A stretch of 64,000 nucleotides of DNA, from positions 62,001 through 126,000 of the forward strand of contig JAGZJZ010000007.1 of assembly GCA_018365455.1 (NCBI GenBank), written 5' to 3'. How positions within the stretch are numbered: the stretch's first letter is position 1; the number at the start of each line of letters is the position of its first letter. Shown in pieces: positions 26,282 through 35,153 of the stretch. Under the pieces are notes generated by a model, which saw nothing but the letters and a program-made list of their open reading frames with translations, was not told where the DNA came from and ran no database searches. A program made the position numbers and the translations under genes. Origin of the DNA: Clostridiales bacterium. Its GTDB lineage: Bacteria > Bacillota > Clostridia > Lachnospirales > Lachnospiraceae.

Positions 26282-27568
26282 ACAAGCGAAAACAGTGGAA
26301 CCACAATTCAGGTTCAGGTAGAAAAAGCCGGGGATTACAGACTTTATATTGGTGCAGCTACTAAAAGTGATAAAGCAGGAATGGAAGTAAAAGTAAATAA
26401 TGGAACGGCCTCTATCTGTAAAGCAATTCCATTTAATGCATCAGACGCAGATGGAATATGTCCGGATAACTGGATCGGATATGAATTAAGTGTAGAATTG
26501 CATGCAGGCGCTAATACAGTTTATATCGGGAAAACCGAAAGTCTGGATGGGGCAGAGCTTGACTATCTGGATGTGGAATTAATCAGTGAAAAGATTCCTC
26601 CTGTAGTGGTGGATAAATCAAAACTGCAAAGCGTTTATGATGTTCAGAAAGATAAAAAACAGTCAGACTATCAGGAAACAGGTTGGGCAGAATTTGTTCA
26701 GGCATTAAAGAAAGCAGGAGAATTACTGGGAGATAAAGAAGCAACGCAAGATCAGGTGGATGCAGCAAAAGCGGTATTAGAAACAGCAGCGTCAAAACTG
26801 GTTAAAAAAGTTCCTGTGCCGGAAAAAGTAATGGTTAGCCAGCTTCGGCTAAACAACACAAAGCTTAGCATGAAAAAAGGAAGTAGGGTTGCGCTGGCTG
26901 TCAGCGTGCTGCCAGTGAATGCTTCTAATAAAAATGTAGTATGGAGCTCCAGCAATCCAAAAGCGGCTGTAGTTAACAGCAACGGGCAGATTACCGCAGT
27001 AAACGGCGGAACGTCTGTTATCAAAGCAATTGCAGCTGACGGATCGAAATGCGAAGTAAGCTGTACGGTTACGGTAAATTATGACGTAAAGTATTATTTA
27101 AACGGCGGCAAGAATGCGAAGCAAAACCCCACAAGCTATGATGGCACCAAAACAATCTTGAAGGTTCCGGAAAGAGCAAAATATGCATTTAAGGGATGGT
27201 ATCAAGACCGCAAATTCAAGACAAAAGTGAAAGACATCAGCGGCGGCGGCTATACCCTGTATGCAAAATGGGAAAAAGTGAAAGTAAGCAAACCGGCTGT
27301 CAAGACCTTGTCAGCGAAGAAAAAGGCATTTACTGTGAAGCTGAAAAAGAAAGTCAGCGGAGCAAAAGGATACCAGATTGCCTATACCACAGACAAGAAA
27401 TTTAAAAAAGGTGTGAAATATGTGACCACCGGCAAAACCACAAAGTCCGTTGCCAAATTGAAATCTAAGAAGACTTATTACGTAAAAGTAAGAGCTTATA
27501 AAATGGATTCCAGAGGTAAAAAGGTATATGGAAGCTATAGTGCATTAAAAACAATTAAAGTAAAATAA
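26282..27568 (+). pseudogene. Separated 3' part of the GH43 gene
   Basis: In the same frame as the upstream GH43 gene, 428 codons stay open after the TAA at 26279. They finish the interrupted carbohydrate-binding domain (through about 26590), then encode a FIVAR-like helical module (VDAAKAVLETAASKL), a bacterial Ig-like Big2 domain (VVWSSSNPKAAVV), an InlB-type repeat (AFKGWYQD, LYAKWEK) and a C-terminal fibronectin-like domain. This is a usual layout of Lachnospiraceae surface glycosidases. No good ribosome binding site precedes the first ATG (26381), so independent translation is unlikely. A single nonsense change or a sequencing error would explain it. Confidence 0.75.
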
Positions 27569-27649
27569 AGGAAGCAGAATTAGAAAAGATTTAAGATACA
27601 GATAGATAAAAATAATAGATTAAGACAAAAGATAAGATAAAAGATAAGA

Positions 27650-27690
27650 TAAAAGACGGGGTATGTGTAAATATATCCCGTCTTTTACGT
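27650..27690. terminator. Bidirectional intrinsic terminator
   Basis: TAAAAGACGGG and CCCGTCTTTTA form an 11-bp stem between the convergent GH43 and YitT genes, with T/A-rich flanks. Just upstream AAGATAAGATAA is repeated in tandem. Confidence 0.8.
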
Positions 27691-27691
27691 T

Positions 27692-28543
27692 CTATTTATG
27701 CTTGGGGTTCCATTCCCCAATCACTTCATTAATGGTTCCCACCGTAACGAATGCTTTCACATCAATTTCACTGAGATATTCTAATAACTTCGCATATTCA
27801 TTTCTGGAGAGTATGGTCTGAAGTTCCATTTTTTCCTCTTTGTTAAACCCGCCGTAAGCAGGATAAAGTGTGACGCCCCGTTTGATCTCCCTAACGATAA
27901 ACTCCTGGATTTCCTGGTATTTATCCGAAAGGATACAAATCCTTTTCTTGCGGTTGAAGCCATCTATAAAGTAGTCAATGACAATACCGTTAGCATAGGT
28001 AGCTAAAATACTCATGACAACGGATTTGGTATCATAGACAAAGATGGAGCTCACAGCGACACACATACCGGTAAGCGTCATTGCCTTACCCATTTCAATA
28101 TGTGTAATTTTATTCAGCAGTTTCGCGGCGATATCCAGTCCTCCGGAGGAGGCATTTACATGAAACAACATGGCAAGCCCTACACTGACAAGCAAAATGT
28201 AACAGAGCGTATCGATGAGAATATCTCCGGTTAAAGATTTTACATTGGGAAACAGCAATTCAAAAAGAAACAAGAACACTGGAAGCAGCGCAGAAGTATA
28301 AACCGTCTTTGCCCCGAATTCCTTTCCGATAAAGATAAACCCGATGACCAGGAGCACTGCATTTAAACAAAATGTCATGACTGATATGGAAAACGGCAGG
28401 AAATTAGAAAGTACAATTACAAGTCCGGACAGGCTTCCAACAATTACCTTGCTTGGAATCATAAAGAAGTAAACGGAAATGGCAATCAGCAGGGTACCAA
28501 ATGTGATAGCCGAATATTCTTTTAGTATTTTATTTGTTTTCAT
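27692..28543 (-). CDS. YitT family membrane protein
   Basis: A 283-aa integral membrane protein of the YitT family. Five to six hydrophobic helices fill residues 10-190 (DUF161-type), and the C-terminal soluble part (about 205-280, KRICILSDKYQEI and ELQTILSRNEYAKL) is the DUF2179 domain. AAGAGGGA supports the ATG. The family is widespread in Firmicutes; its transport substrate or role is not established. A long inverted repeat lies in its 5' region. Confidence 0.92.
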   Translation of the reverse strand: MKTNKILKEYSAITFGTLLIAISVYFFMIPSKVIVGSLSGLVIVLSNFLPFSISVMTFCLNAVLLVIGFIFIGKEFGAKTVYTSALLPVFLFLFELLFPNVKSLTGDILIDTLCYILLVSVGLAMLFHVNASSGGLDIAAKLLNKITHIEMGKAMTLTGMCVAVSSIFVYDTKSVVMSILATYANGIVIDYFIDGFNRKKRICILSDKYQEIQEFIVREIKRGVTLYPAYGGFNKEEKMELQTILSRNEYAKLLEYLSEIDVKAFVTVGTINEVIGEWNPKHK

Positions 28544-28569
28544 CTCAAAATCCCTCTTATCCTTTATTT

Positions 28570-28615
28570 GTTAGGCAGTAGTCTATAAACTAGAGCTTAG
28601 GGACTACTACCTAAC
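28570..28615. repeat. 14-bp inverted repeat upstream of the YitT gene
   Basis: GTTAGGCAGTAGTC and GACTACTACCTAAC pair with one G-U across an 18-nt loop. Position in the 5' region of a minus-strand gene suggests a leader hairpin or an operator rather than a terminator. Confidence 0.5.
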
Positions 28616-29086
28616 ATCATAAAAGATAATAGGGGAAAAAGCAATCTTCTTTTTGAAAATCTGGCACCATGGCTTTCCGGTTGAGATTTTTAAAAATTAT
28701 TAGTATTAACGTGGATAATGCGAATGAAAAGTACAAAGAGGTAATGTTAAATTGTATTGGATGGAACGGTTTGGGCTAACTTAGTTTCAGTTTTATAATG
28801 AATGTTGGACGTTAAAGTTATATTATTTATAAAAGTTCTTTCTAAAACTACAATTGTCGGATATTCCGTCTATGGAAGCCTGGTGAGCATCATTCAGGGC
28901 AATTTCAAGCTGGATTGTATCAGCATGATTGATCTGGAGGGTGAAGTAAAGTTCTTTTATGACCGGAATATGGCGTCCCAGAATCTGAAGACCGTTAGGG
29001 AGGAAGGGTGGTTTCAGGCTGCCATTGTGGCGGAATCCACGGACAATTATTGGAAAATGGTATCTATTCTATATACAATATTTTGA

Positions 29087-29794
29087 AATAGCAAAGGAAA
29101 ATATAGAATTATAGCAAATGAGCAGGCAGAAAGAGTTTTAAAAAATAACTTTGCTTCTGATAAAGTGTGTGTATTTGTATCCCCGGATGTTGATGTACCA
29201 AAGGTAATAGTATTTAGACAAGCCAGAATTTATATTCCCGAATTAGAACTGTCAGATAAGGAACTAAGACTTATCCTTTTGCATGAGGTTCAGCATATTC
29301 GTGGTGGAGATACTTTTATAAAAATGTGCTATCTATTTCTAAAAGCGGCGTTTTGGTGGAATCCCATTGTACGTAATTTTGAATTAGAAATAGAAAATAT
29401 GTTAGAGTTGCGCTGTGATCTGGCATCGACAAAGGGAATGAAACGAAATGAAAGAGTGGAATACCTGGAAGCTATCCTAATAGAGCCTGAAAAAGCAGTT
29501 TATAGTCCTCATGTTTCTACATTAATAAATGAGCGGATTGGGGAGCTGACGAAGCAAAGATTTAAAGTTATTCTTGAAAGAACTTTAACCTGCAGGAGGA
29601 AATTTAAAATTGCCAGTATGGGAATTATCATATCAGCATTTATCTGTTCATATCTTATCATTATCCAGCCGGTATCTTTGCCATGTCAAAACGAAGCAGA
29701 ATGCAGGTTTGATGTAACTGCAGAAAATGCATATATATTGATTTGCAGGGATAAAACGATTGAGATTTATGTTGATGGTGAGATAAATCTTTGA
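29087..29794 (+). pseudogene. Truncated M56 (BlaR1-type) peptidase remnant
   Basis: The open frame encodes the C-terminal part of an M56 membrane metalloprotease: RIYIPELELS, the zinc motif HEVQH (29282-29296), WWNPIVRNFE, and a single membrane helix (IASMGIIISAFICSYLIII) with a short outer tail. The usual N-terminal membrane helices are missing, the frame is closed upstream by a TGA at 29084-29086, no ribosome binding site precedes the possible GTG at 29165, and no BlaI/MecI repressor gene is adjacent. I read it as a decayed antibiotic- or envelope-sensing gene. A shortened working protein is less likely. Confidence 0.6.
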
Positions 29795-29813
29795 TTTTAG
29801 AAATGAAATTGGA

Positions 29814-29850
29814 ATATGTATCCCTCCTCATATCCGAGGGGGGTATATAT
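29814..29850. terminator. Hairpin between the M56 remnant and the ABC transporter
   Basis: ATATGTATCCCTC pairs with GAGGGGGGTATATAT with bulged G residues; T-rich sequence lies on both sides, so it may end both convergent transcripts. Confidence 0.6.
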
Positions 29851-29853
29851 TTT

Positions 29854-30651
29854 CTATAAGTTTTTCAAATAAGACTTCTCTACAAAGTTAATAATCTTAT
29901 AAAGTCCCATGGCGATAATGCAAAGTATTACAATGCTCATGATAACCCAATCCAACTTAAAAACCTGACTGCCATATATGATCAGATAGCCAAGTCCCTG
30001 CTTGGAACCAATAAATTCACCGATTACCACACCAACCAGGGCAAGACCGATATTTACTTTCATGACACTGATAATGGTAGGAATGGTGCTTGGAAGGACG
30101 ACACGCAGCAGGACGTCTTTTTTCGTGCCCTGCAAAGTGTAAATCAGTTTAATTTTATCCGGAGATACTTCTTTGAATCCGGTATATAGATTTAATATTG
30201 TTCCGAAGATCGCTACCGATATTCCGGCTACAATAATTGTTTTCATATTTGCACCCAGCCATACGATTAATAGAGGAGCCAGCGCTGATTTTGGAAGGCT
30301 GTTTAATACGACCAGGTAGGGTTCTAATATTTCAGAGAGTTTTTTGCTGAGCCATAACAGTACGGCAGTTGCGATTCCCAGCAGAACCACTAAAGCGAAG
30401 CTGATCAGTGTTTCTGCTAGCGTAACACCAACATGGAGGAAGATTGTTTTATCCTGAACCATGGAAATAAAGGTATTTAATACCCGTGATGGGCTGCTGA
30501 AAATAAAGCTGTCGATGATGCCAAGTCTTGCAGTGATTTCCCAAAGCGCAATAAACAGTACTAAAATAAGAATCCGCATGATGGTTACCATGCGTTTGTG
30601 ATGAAGCCGTTTCTTTAAATATTCTTTTTGATTGACAGAAGCGTTATTCAT
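29854..30651 (-). CDS. ABC transporter permease, nitrate/sulfonate/taurine type
   Basis: A 265-aa inner-membrane permease with six helices and the BPD-transp-1 EAA loop (GFKEVSPDKIKLIYTLQG, about 165-185). The sequence groups with SsuC/TauC/ThiX-type importers. The start overlaps the end of the ATP-binding gene by 8 bp, so the two are translationally coupled. A substrate-binding lipoprotein, normally the third component, is not encoded within the window next to them, so the substrate (alkanesulfonate, nitrate, pyrimidine precursor or other) cannot be assigned. Confidence 0.92.
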   Translation of the reverse strand: MNNASVNQKEYLKKRLHHKRMVTIMRILILVLFIALWEITARLGIIDSFIFSSPSRVLNTFISMVQDKTIFLHVGVTLAETLISFALVVLLGIATAVLLWLSKKLSEILEPYLVVLNSLPKSALAPLLIVWLGANMKTIIVAGISVAIFGTILNLYTGFKEVSPDKIKLIYTLQGTKKDVLLRVVLPSTIPTIISVMKVNIGLALVGVVIGEFIGSKQGLGYLIIYGSQVFKLDWVIMSIVILCIIAMGLYKIINFVEKSYLKNL

Positions 30652-31411
30652 TTACATTCAGCTCCTTCCAGATTTGGTTAAAATAATCTTTGAATTCAGG
30701 AGCGTTTCGGGATTTCATTGGGGTGCGGTCTTCAATACTCATATGAACCGGTACAATGCTTTTGATCTTAGCCGGCCGTTTGGTGAGAACGATAATGCGG
30801 TCTGCAACGCTGATGGCTTCCGACAGGTCATGGGTAACCAGAATTGCGGTCTTATGGGCTTTCTTCAGAATAGAAGAAATATCGTCGCATACGGAAAGGC
30901 GTGTCTGATAATCAAGAGCAGAAAAAGGTTCATCTAAAAGCAAAAGTTCCGGCTGCAGTGCCAGGGTACGGATCAGTGCTGCACGCTGACGCATTCCACC
31001 GGATAGTTCGGAAGGCTTTTTGTCCTTAAATTTGTATAATCCATAATCTTTCAGCATCTGGTCAACCATTGCTTTGCTTTCCTCTGTAATTTTTTTCTGA
31101 ATCTCCAGACCCAGGAGAACATTGCGGTAAATAGTACGCCATTCAAACAAATGGTCTTTTTGGAGCATATAGCCTATATTTGTATGAGCTTCTTTTACAT
31201 CTTTCCCATTTAGGAGAATGGAACCGGATTCTGGCTTTAAGAGTCCGCTGATTAAGGAAAGCAGAGTAGATTTGCCGCATCCGCTGGGACCGACAATTGC
31301 AATAAATTCGCCGTCATTCACCTGAAAGGAGATATCAGATAAAGCATAAGTTTCTCCGCTTACACTATGATAGGAAAAGTTCACGTCTTTTAGTTCTAAT
31401 AAGGTCTGCAT
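30644..31411 (-). CDS. ABC transporter ATP-binding protein, nitrate/sulfonate/taurine type
   Basis: A 255-aa ATPase subunit partnering the permease at 29854. Walker A is GPSGCGKST (about 40-48), the signature is LSGGMRQRA (about 140), Walker B is LLLLDEPF, and the switch His is in LVTHD. AGGAGGT precedes the ATG. It is the first gene of the two-gene unit and directly follows copy A of the dispersed palindromic element, which separates it from the DUF3786 gene upstream. Confidence 0.95.
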   Translation of the reverse strand: MQTLLELKDVNFSYHSVSGETYALSDISFQVNDGEFIAIVGPSGCGKSTLLSLISGLLKPESGSILLNGKDVKEAHTNIGYMLQKDHLFEWRTIYRNVLLGLEIQKKITEESKAMVDQMLKDYGLYKFKDKKPSELSGGMRQRAALIRTLALQPELLLLDEPFSALDYQTRLSVCDDISSILKKAHKTAILVTHDLSEAISVADRIIVLTKRPAKIKSIVPVHMSIEDRTPMKSRNAPEFKDYFNQIWKELNVNE

Positions 31412-31475
31412 TTCGTACCTCCTATATTGTTATATCATAGTGTATGAAAATGCCGGCGAAATGTTCAGGAATTCC

Positions 31476-31638
31476 AAAGCGTGCTTGAAAAATGCATTCT
31501 GGCAACTGTGCGTTCCAGGTTGTGGGAGAGTTATCCCAAATGGAGAGCGACAAGCGTACTATGTAACCAGAATTCAGGGCAAATATACCGCAAACTGGGG
31601 CGTGCAGATGACGGGAATGATTTATCAAACACGCTCTA
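31476..31638. repeat. Dispersed palindromic MITE-like element, copy A
   Basis: A 163-bp element whose two halves are imperfect inverted repeats: the left end GCGTGCTTGAAAAATG matches the reverse complement of the right end, GAGCGTGTTTGATAAAT, and the centre carries GTACTATGTAACCAGAATTC. It matches copies B and C almost base for base in the inner segments (GGCAACTGTGCGTTCC, CAAACTGGGGCGTGCAGATG). It contains no ORF and ends inside the DUF3786 stop codon. Confidence 0.75.
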
Positions 31639-32272
31639 TGGAAAGGGAAGCCTCAATCAATTGTTTTGCACCATAGGTACCAAGGACAGGCACATCTTCG
31701 GGATGGGTACAGTCGGTAATTCCTTTATCGAACAGCACATTAATGTTCATAGGGAATTCCTCATCCCCTTCCCAGAGAATATAAGTAATGGCGATCAGGG
31801 GAAACAACTGCAGGCGAACCGATGCATCCCCATAGTTACAGATGGTGCCGTGAAGTGCTTTCCCAGCCTGTATAAACCGGTCAATATGCCCTTCAAATGC
31901 TTTTTTCAGGGGCGGAATAGTCTCGCGGATAAAAGCGGCCTCAAAATGGCTGACACCGCGGATGGAATGGAAGGGAATTTCCTCACCGGTCACGGCAGCA
32001 GTTTCTTTGGCATAGATCAGATAGTGGATCAGCAGCAAACGGGTATGCACCGAAACTTCCCCATAGGGGTTTGCCTGGTCAAAGATGTTTCCGTCTGAGA
32101 TACTAACCATGTAACATTTATCCAGAACCGGCAGCAGCAGGTATTCTCCGTCACCGGAAAAGGTAAGCCCTGTTCTAAGTGCAAGGCTTTTAAAATCCAT
32201 GTCCAGAAATATCAGGCGGTCATGTTCATAGACCAGTTCGTAATTATCCGTATGATTTTTTTTTATTTCCAT
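31625..32272 (-). CDS. DUF3786 family protein
   Basis: A 215-aa soluble protein that I place in the DUF3786 family by its core PFHSIRGVSHFEAAF (about 119-133) and NINVLFDKGITD (about 176-187). Members occur in anaerobes; the function is not known. GGAGGAA supports the ATG. The last three codons and stop (GAG CGT GTT TGA) are formed by the end of palindromic element copy A, so the original C-terminus may have been altered by insertion. It precedes the ABC transporter genes on the same strand. Confidence 0.7.
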   Translation of the reverse strand: MEIKKNHTDNYELVYEHDRLIFLDMDFKSLALRTGLTFSGDGEYLLLPVLDKCYMVSISDGNIFDQANPYGEVSVHTRLLLIHYLIYAKETAAVTGEEIPFHSIRGVSHFEAAFIRETIPPLKKAFEGHIDRFIQAGKALHGTICNYGDASVRLQLFPLIAITYILWEGDEEFPMNINVLFDKGITDCTHPEDVPVLGTYGAKQLIEASLSIERV

Positions 32273-32535
32273 AAAATAGTTCCTCCAGAATAGTGTTTAA
32301 AAATTGTTGTTGTATTTTAGTTTATCATAATAAGGGGTATGTGTATATACAGTACATTGACTGTCGGTTCGTTTACTTGTTACAGTTATAAAATTATATT
32401 ATTATTGTTTTCTTAATACGGTCTTAAAACTTTCCCCCTTTCTTGCCCTTTCCAGGGAATAATGTTATAATTGCCAAATCAATAAACCGGTAAATGATGT
32501 ATGGTATGGAAGTATTCCATATCGCCATAACCATA

Positions 32536-32553
32536 TTAGAGCCTGTTTAAAAT
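32536..32553 (+). repeat. Possible terminal fragment of the palindromic element (copy F)
   Basis: TTAGAGCCTGTTTAAAAT matches the element end TAGAGCGTGTTTGAAAAT with two differences. Only the end is recognisable. Confidence 0.35.
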
Positions 32554-32580
32554 GATAAGAGCAAACCGAATCGGAAATTC

Positions 32581-32665
32581 AGGTATAAGTGTTTGGGGTA
32601 CAGGTATTTCGGTACAAATATTTAGCTATAAGGTACAAGTATTTCCGGCACAAATGCTTTACGAT
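32581..32665 (+). repeat. Degenerate tandem repeat, 15-18 nt unit
   Basis: Five imperfect copies of a unit close to GGTACAAGTATTTCC follow each other upstream of the MBL-fold gene, with the last copy reading GGCACAAATGCTTT. Confidence 0.6.
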
Positions 32666-32698
32666 TTTTAGACATGCTTTAGAAAGCAGAGATGATGA

Positions 32699-33610
32699 AT
32701 GAAATATAAAAAACAACTATTTATTGTGTTATTATTGGTATTATTAGGCTCTTTTTCGGTCACCGCTGCCGCCGCTGGCAGGGGAAACGGGCGTAAACCC
32801 GGCAGAAAACCGTCTGATAAATATGCCTGGACTGTTCAGCAGTACGGCAGTGACAGCGATGGAAGCCAGTCCATGTTCTATACTATAAGCAACCGTAAAG
32901 GAAAATTAATCGTTATAGACGGTGGCTGGAAACAAAACGAAGCCAGGGTACGCAGTGCCATTCAAAAGCTTGGCAGCAATGTGGATCTGTGGATTATCAC
33001 CCATCCCCATCCGGATCACGTGGGTGCCTTTCATGCAATTGTTTCCAATCCCCAGGGAATCCGGATACGGAAGGTACTAGCCCCTAAGATTAATCCGGCG
33101 GTTTATCAGAAATATGCCCAGGAGTGGGATGAATACAGCATTTTTGAAGAATTCAACAGTATTATGTCCGGTGCAGCAAATCTTCAGTATATAAAAGGCG
33201 GAGATACGATAGATATTTCGGGACTCAGCCTACAGTTCTTCAGTTCCTATGATGGCAGGTTACAGAAAACCAGCAAGGATATCTGCAATGATTCCTCCCT
33301 CGTGTTCAAGGCTTCCTACAATGGTAAAAGTATGATATTTACCGGAGACATTAACTCCAGACGGGCAAATATGCTGGTGAAGAAGTACGGCAGGAAGCTT
33401 AGGTCAAACTACCTGCAGGCTCCCCACCATGGCAATAATTATAAGCGGGAACGGTTTTTTAAGGCAGTGAGACCCCGAGTAACATTTATTGATGCACCTT
33501 CCTGGCTTCGTGATTTTCCGGCGGTGAAGCATAATATATCTGTTTTGAAAAAACAGGGAAGCCGGATTATTACATATGGTTCTTCCAGAAGAACTGTTAA
33601 GTTAAAATAA
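32699..33610 (+). CDS. Secreted metallo-beta-lactamase-fold hydrolase (ComEC-like)
   Basis: A 303-aa exported protein: residues 1-26 are a signal peptide ending in AAAAG. The mature part is a metallo-beta-lactamase fold with the metal motif THPHPDH (HxHxDH, about 100-106), a later Asp in FTGDI and His in APHHGN. This arrangement resembles the extracytoplasmic MBL domain of ComEC, which hydrolyses DNA, but no membrane channel is present. The start has only a weak ribosome binding site (GCAGAG). The stop codon directly abuts a fragment of the palindromic element. Substrate uncertain. Confidence 0.87.
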   Translation: MKYKKQLFIVLLLVLLGSFSVTAAAAGRGNGRKPGRKPSDKYAWTVQQYGSDSDGSQSMFYTISNRKGKLIVIDGGWKQNEARVRSAIQKLGSNVDLWIITHPHPDHVGAFHAIVSNPQGIRIRKVLAPKINPAVYQKYAQEWDEYSIFEEFNSIMSGAANLQYIKGGDTIDISGLSLQFFSSYDGRLQKTSKDICNDSSLVFKASYNGKSMIFTGDINSRRANMLVKKYGRKLRSNYLQAPHHGNNYKRERFFKAVRPRVTFIDAPSWLRDFPAVKHNISVLKKQGSRIITYGSSRRTVKLK

Positions 33611-33644
33611 CAGCTGCCAGAAAGCAATTTTAAACACGCTCTAG
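33611..33644 (-). repeat. Palindromic element fragment (copy D)
   Basis: The reverse complement of CTAGAGCGTGTTTAAAATTG followed by CTTTCTGGCAGCTG reproduces the outer 34 bp of copies B and C. The fragment begins at the first base after the MBL-fold stop codon. Confidence 0.65.
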
Positions 33645-33723
33645 AAGAGAAACAGTAAAAGCAAATCAAGTGAAAATTAACAGAAATTTCGGTAATATCA
33701 AAGACCGGATAAGAGGAGAGTCT

Positions 33724-34911
33724 ATGAAAAGTCTGCAGAAAATGACAAATGAAGAGCTATGGGAGTTATTTCCTATAGTTTTAGAAGATTATAATCCCCA
33801 ATGGCAAAACTGGTATCAAAAAGAACAGGAAATGATTCTGGATGCGGTAAACAGAGAGTATGCAGCCAGGATCCATCATATCGGAAGTACTGCTGTCTAT
33901 GGCCTGCGTGCCAAGCCTACGGTGGATATCTTATTGGAAATAAAAAAAGAATGTGATCTGAATTTACTCATACAGAATCTGGAAGAAATTGGATATATAT
34001 ATGCACGACAACCCCACAAACCGGCACCGCACATGATGTTCCAAAAAGGCTATACGACTCTGGGCTTTGAAAAGGAAGTGTATCATTTGCATATACGCTA
34101 CCAGGGGGATTGGGATGAGATCTATTTTCGGGATTACCTTCGGATTCATTCCGATGCTGCCGCTAAGTATGCAGAGCTAAAGGAAAGACTGAGAACAGAA
34201 TACGAACACGACAGGGACGGGTATACTCTCGCCAAAACGGCATTTGTAAAAGAAATTACAGCAATGGCAAGAGAAGAGAAAAAACGCAATTACCAAAAGG
34301 AACTGGACCTTGTAATAGACAAGGTTCAAAAAGAGGGAAAAACACCCACGCTGCTGCTTCACAGCTGCTGTGCTCCTTGCAGCAGTTATGTCCTGGAATA
34401 TCTTTCCCGTTATTTTAAAATCACGGTATTTTATTACAATCCGAATATCTATCCACAGCAGGAATATGAGAAAAGAGTGCAGGAACAGCAGCATTTTATC
34501 CAAGACATTCCTTCAAAGCATCCGATCGGGTTTTGGGAAGGACGCTATGAGCAGGAAGAATTTTACAGTGCAGTCAAAGGTCTTGAAAAGATCAGAGAGG
34601 GCGGAGAACGCTGTTATGCCTGTTATGAACTGCGGCTTAAGGAGACGGCACGGCTTGCAAAAGAAAAGGGTTTTGATTATTTCACCACAACCTTGTCCAT
34701 CAGTCCTTTAAAAAATGCAGTGAAACTGAACGAAATCGGAGAACGTCTTGGGGCTCAGATACAGGTTCCCTATCTGGTATCCGATTTTAAGAAGAAAAAT
34801 GGATATCAAAGATCCATTGCACTGTCCGGTGAGTACGGACTTTACCGGCAGGATTACTGTGGCTGTATTTTTTCCAAAAAGGTGGTTATACGCAAGGCAG
34901 GCAAACCTTGA
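33724..34911 (+). CDS. GrpB-QueH fusion: GrpB/UPF0157 domain and epoxyqueuosine reductase
   Basis: A 395-aa fusion. Residues 1-180 are a GrpB (UPF0157) domain of the nucleotidyltransferase superfamily, with HIGSTAVYGL and AKPTVDI. Residues from about 185 form QueH, the non-B12 enzyme that reduces epoxyqueuosine to queuosine in tRNA; its cysteines are seen in CCAPCSS (about 215), ERCYACYELR and DYCGCIFSKK. AGGAGAG supports the ATG at 33724; an earlier in-frame ATG lacks a site. GrpB has no established role, so what it adds to QueH is unknown. No other queuosine genes are nearby. Confidence 0.9.
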   Translation: MKSLQKMTNEELWELFPIVLEDYNPQWQNWYQKEQEMILDAVNREYAARIHHIGSTAVYGLRAKPTVDILLEIKKECDLNLLIQNLEEIGYIYARQPHKPAPHMMFQKGYTTLGFEKEVYHLHIRYQGDWDEIYFRDYLRIHSDAAAKYAELKERLRTEYEHDRDGYTLAKTAFVKEITAMAREEKKRNYQKELDLVIDKVQKEGKTPTLLLHSCCAPCSSYVLEYLSRYFKITVFYYNPNIYPQQEYEKRVQEQQHFIQDIPSKHPIGFWEGRYEQEEFYSAVKGLEKIREGGERCYACYELRLKETARLAKEKGFDYFTTTLSISPLKNAVKLNEIGERLGAQIQVPYLVSDFKKKNGYQRSIALSGEYGLYRQDYCGCIFSKKVVIRKAGKP

Positions 34912-34961
34912 ATCAAGCCACGACCAGCGTATGAAGTGTAAGCATGGGAAGTGGCTTGGGT

Positions 34962-35012
34962 AGCAGAAGCATTCTTTGATGTAACCCGCTGCACCTGCAG
35001 AATGCTTCTGCT
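34962..35012. repeat. Perfect 14-bp inverted repeat upstream of argH
   Basis: AGCAGAAGCATTCT and AGAATGCTTCTGCT pair exactly across a 23-nt loop. There is no T-run, so it may be a non-canonical terminator of the GrpB-QueH gene or a regulatory structure. Confidence 0.55.
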
Positions 35013-35153
35013 CCTAGTGAACATCCTAGTGAATATACAATCAAAAATATTGTATAAATATAGAATTTATGATAGACTTATATGGATTATACAGGCGAAT
35101 ACCGCAGATTTATGCGGACGAAAGACAAAATGAAAAGAAATGAGGAAAATATT

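Larger units (their letters stand above)
32273..32698. other. Gene-free divergent region with element remnant and repeats
   Basis: About 425 bp between the divergent DUF3786 and MBL-fold genes. It holds a short remnant of the palindromic element (32536-32553) and a degenerate tandem repeat (32581-32665). I see no further gene or RNA. Confidence 0.6.

Noticed and set aside
28802..29086. A 94-codon open frame before the M56 remnant
   Set aside because: No ribosome binding site, no recognisable family and it lies in a visibly decayed stretch; it is in the M56 frame but its sequence does not look like the missing N-terminus.
35020..35100. ArgR operator upstream of argH
   Set aside because: AT-rich segments resemble half of an ARG box, but no symmetric match to the consensus can be placed with confidence.
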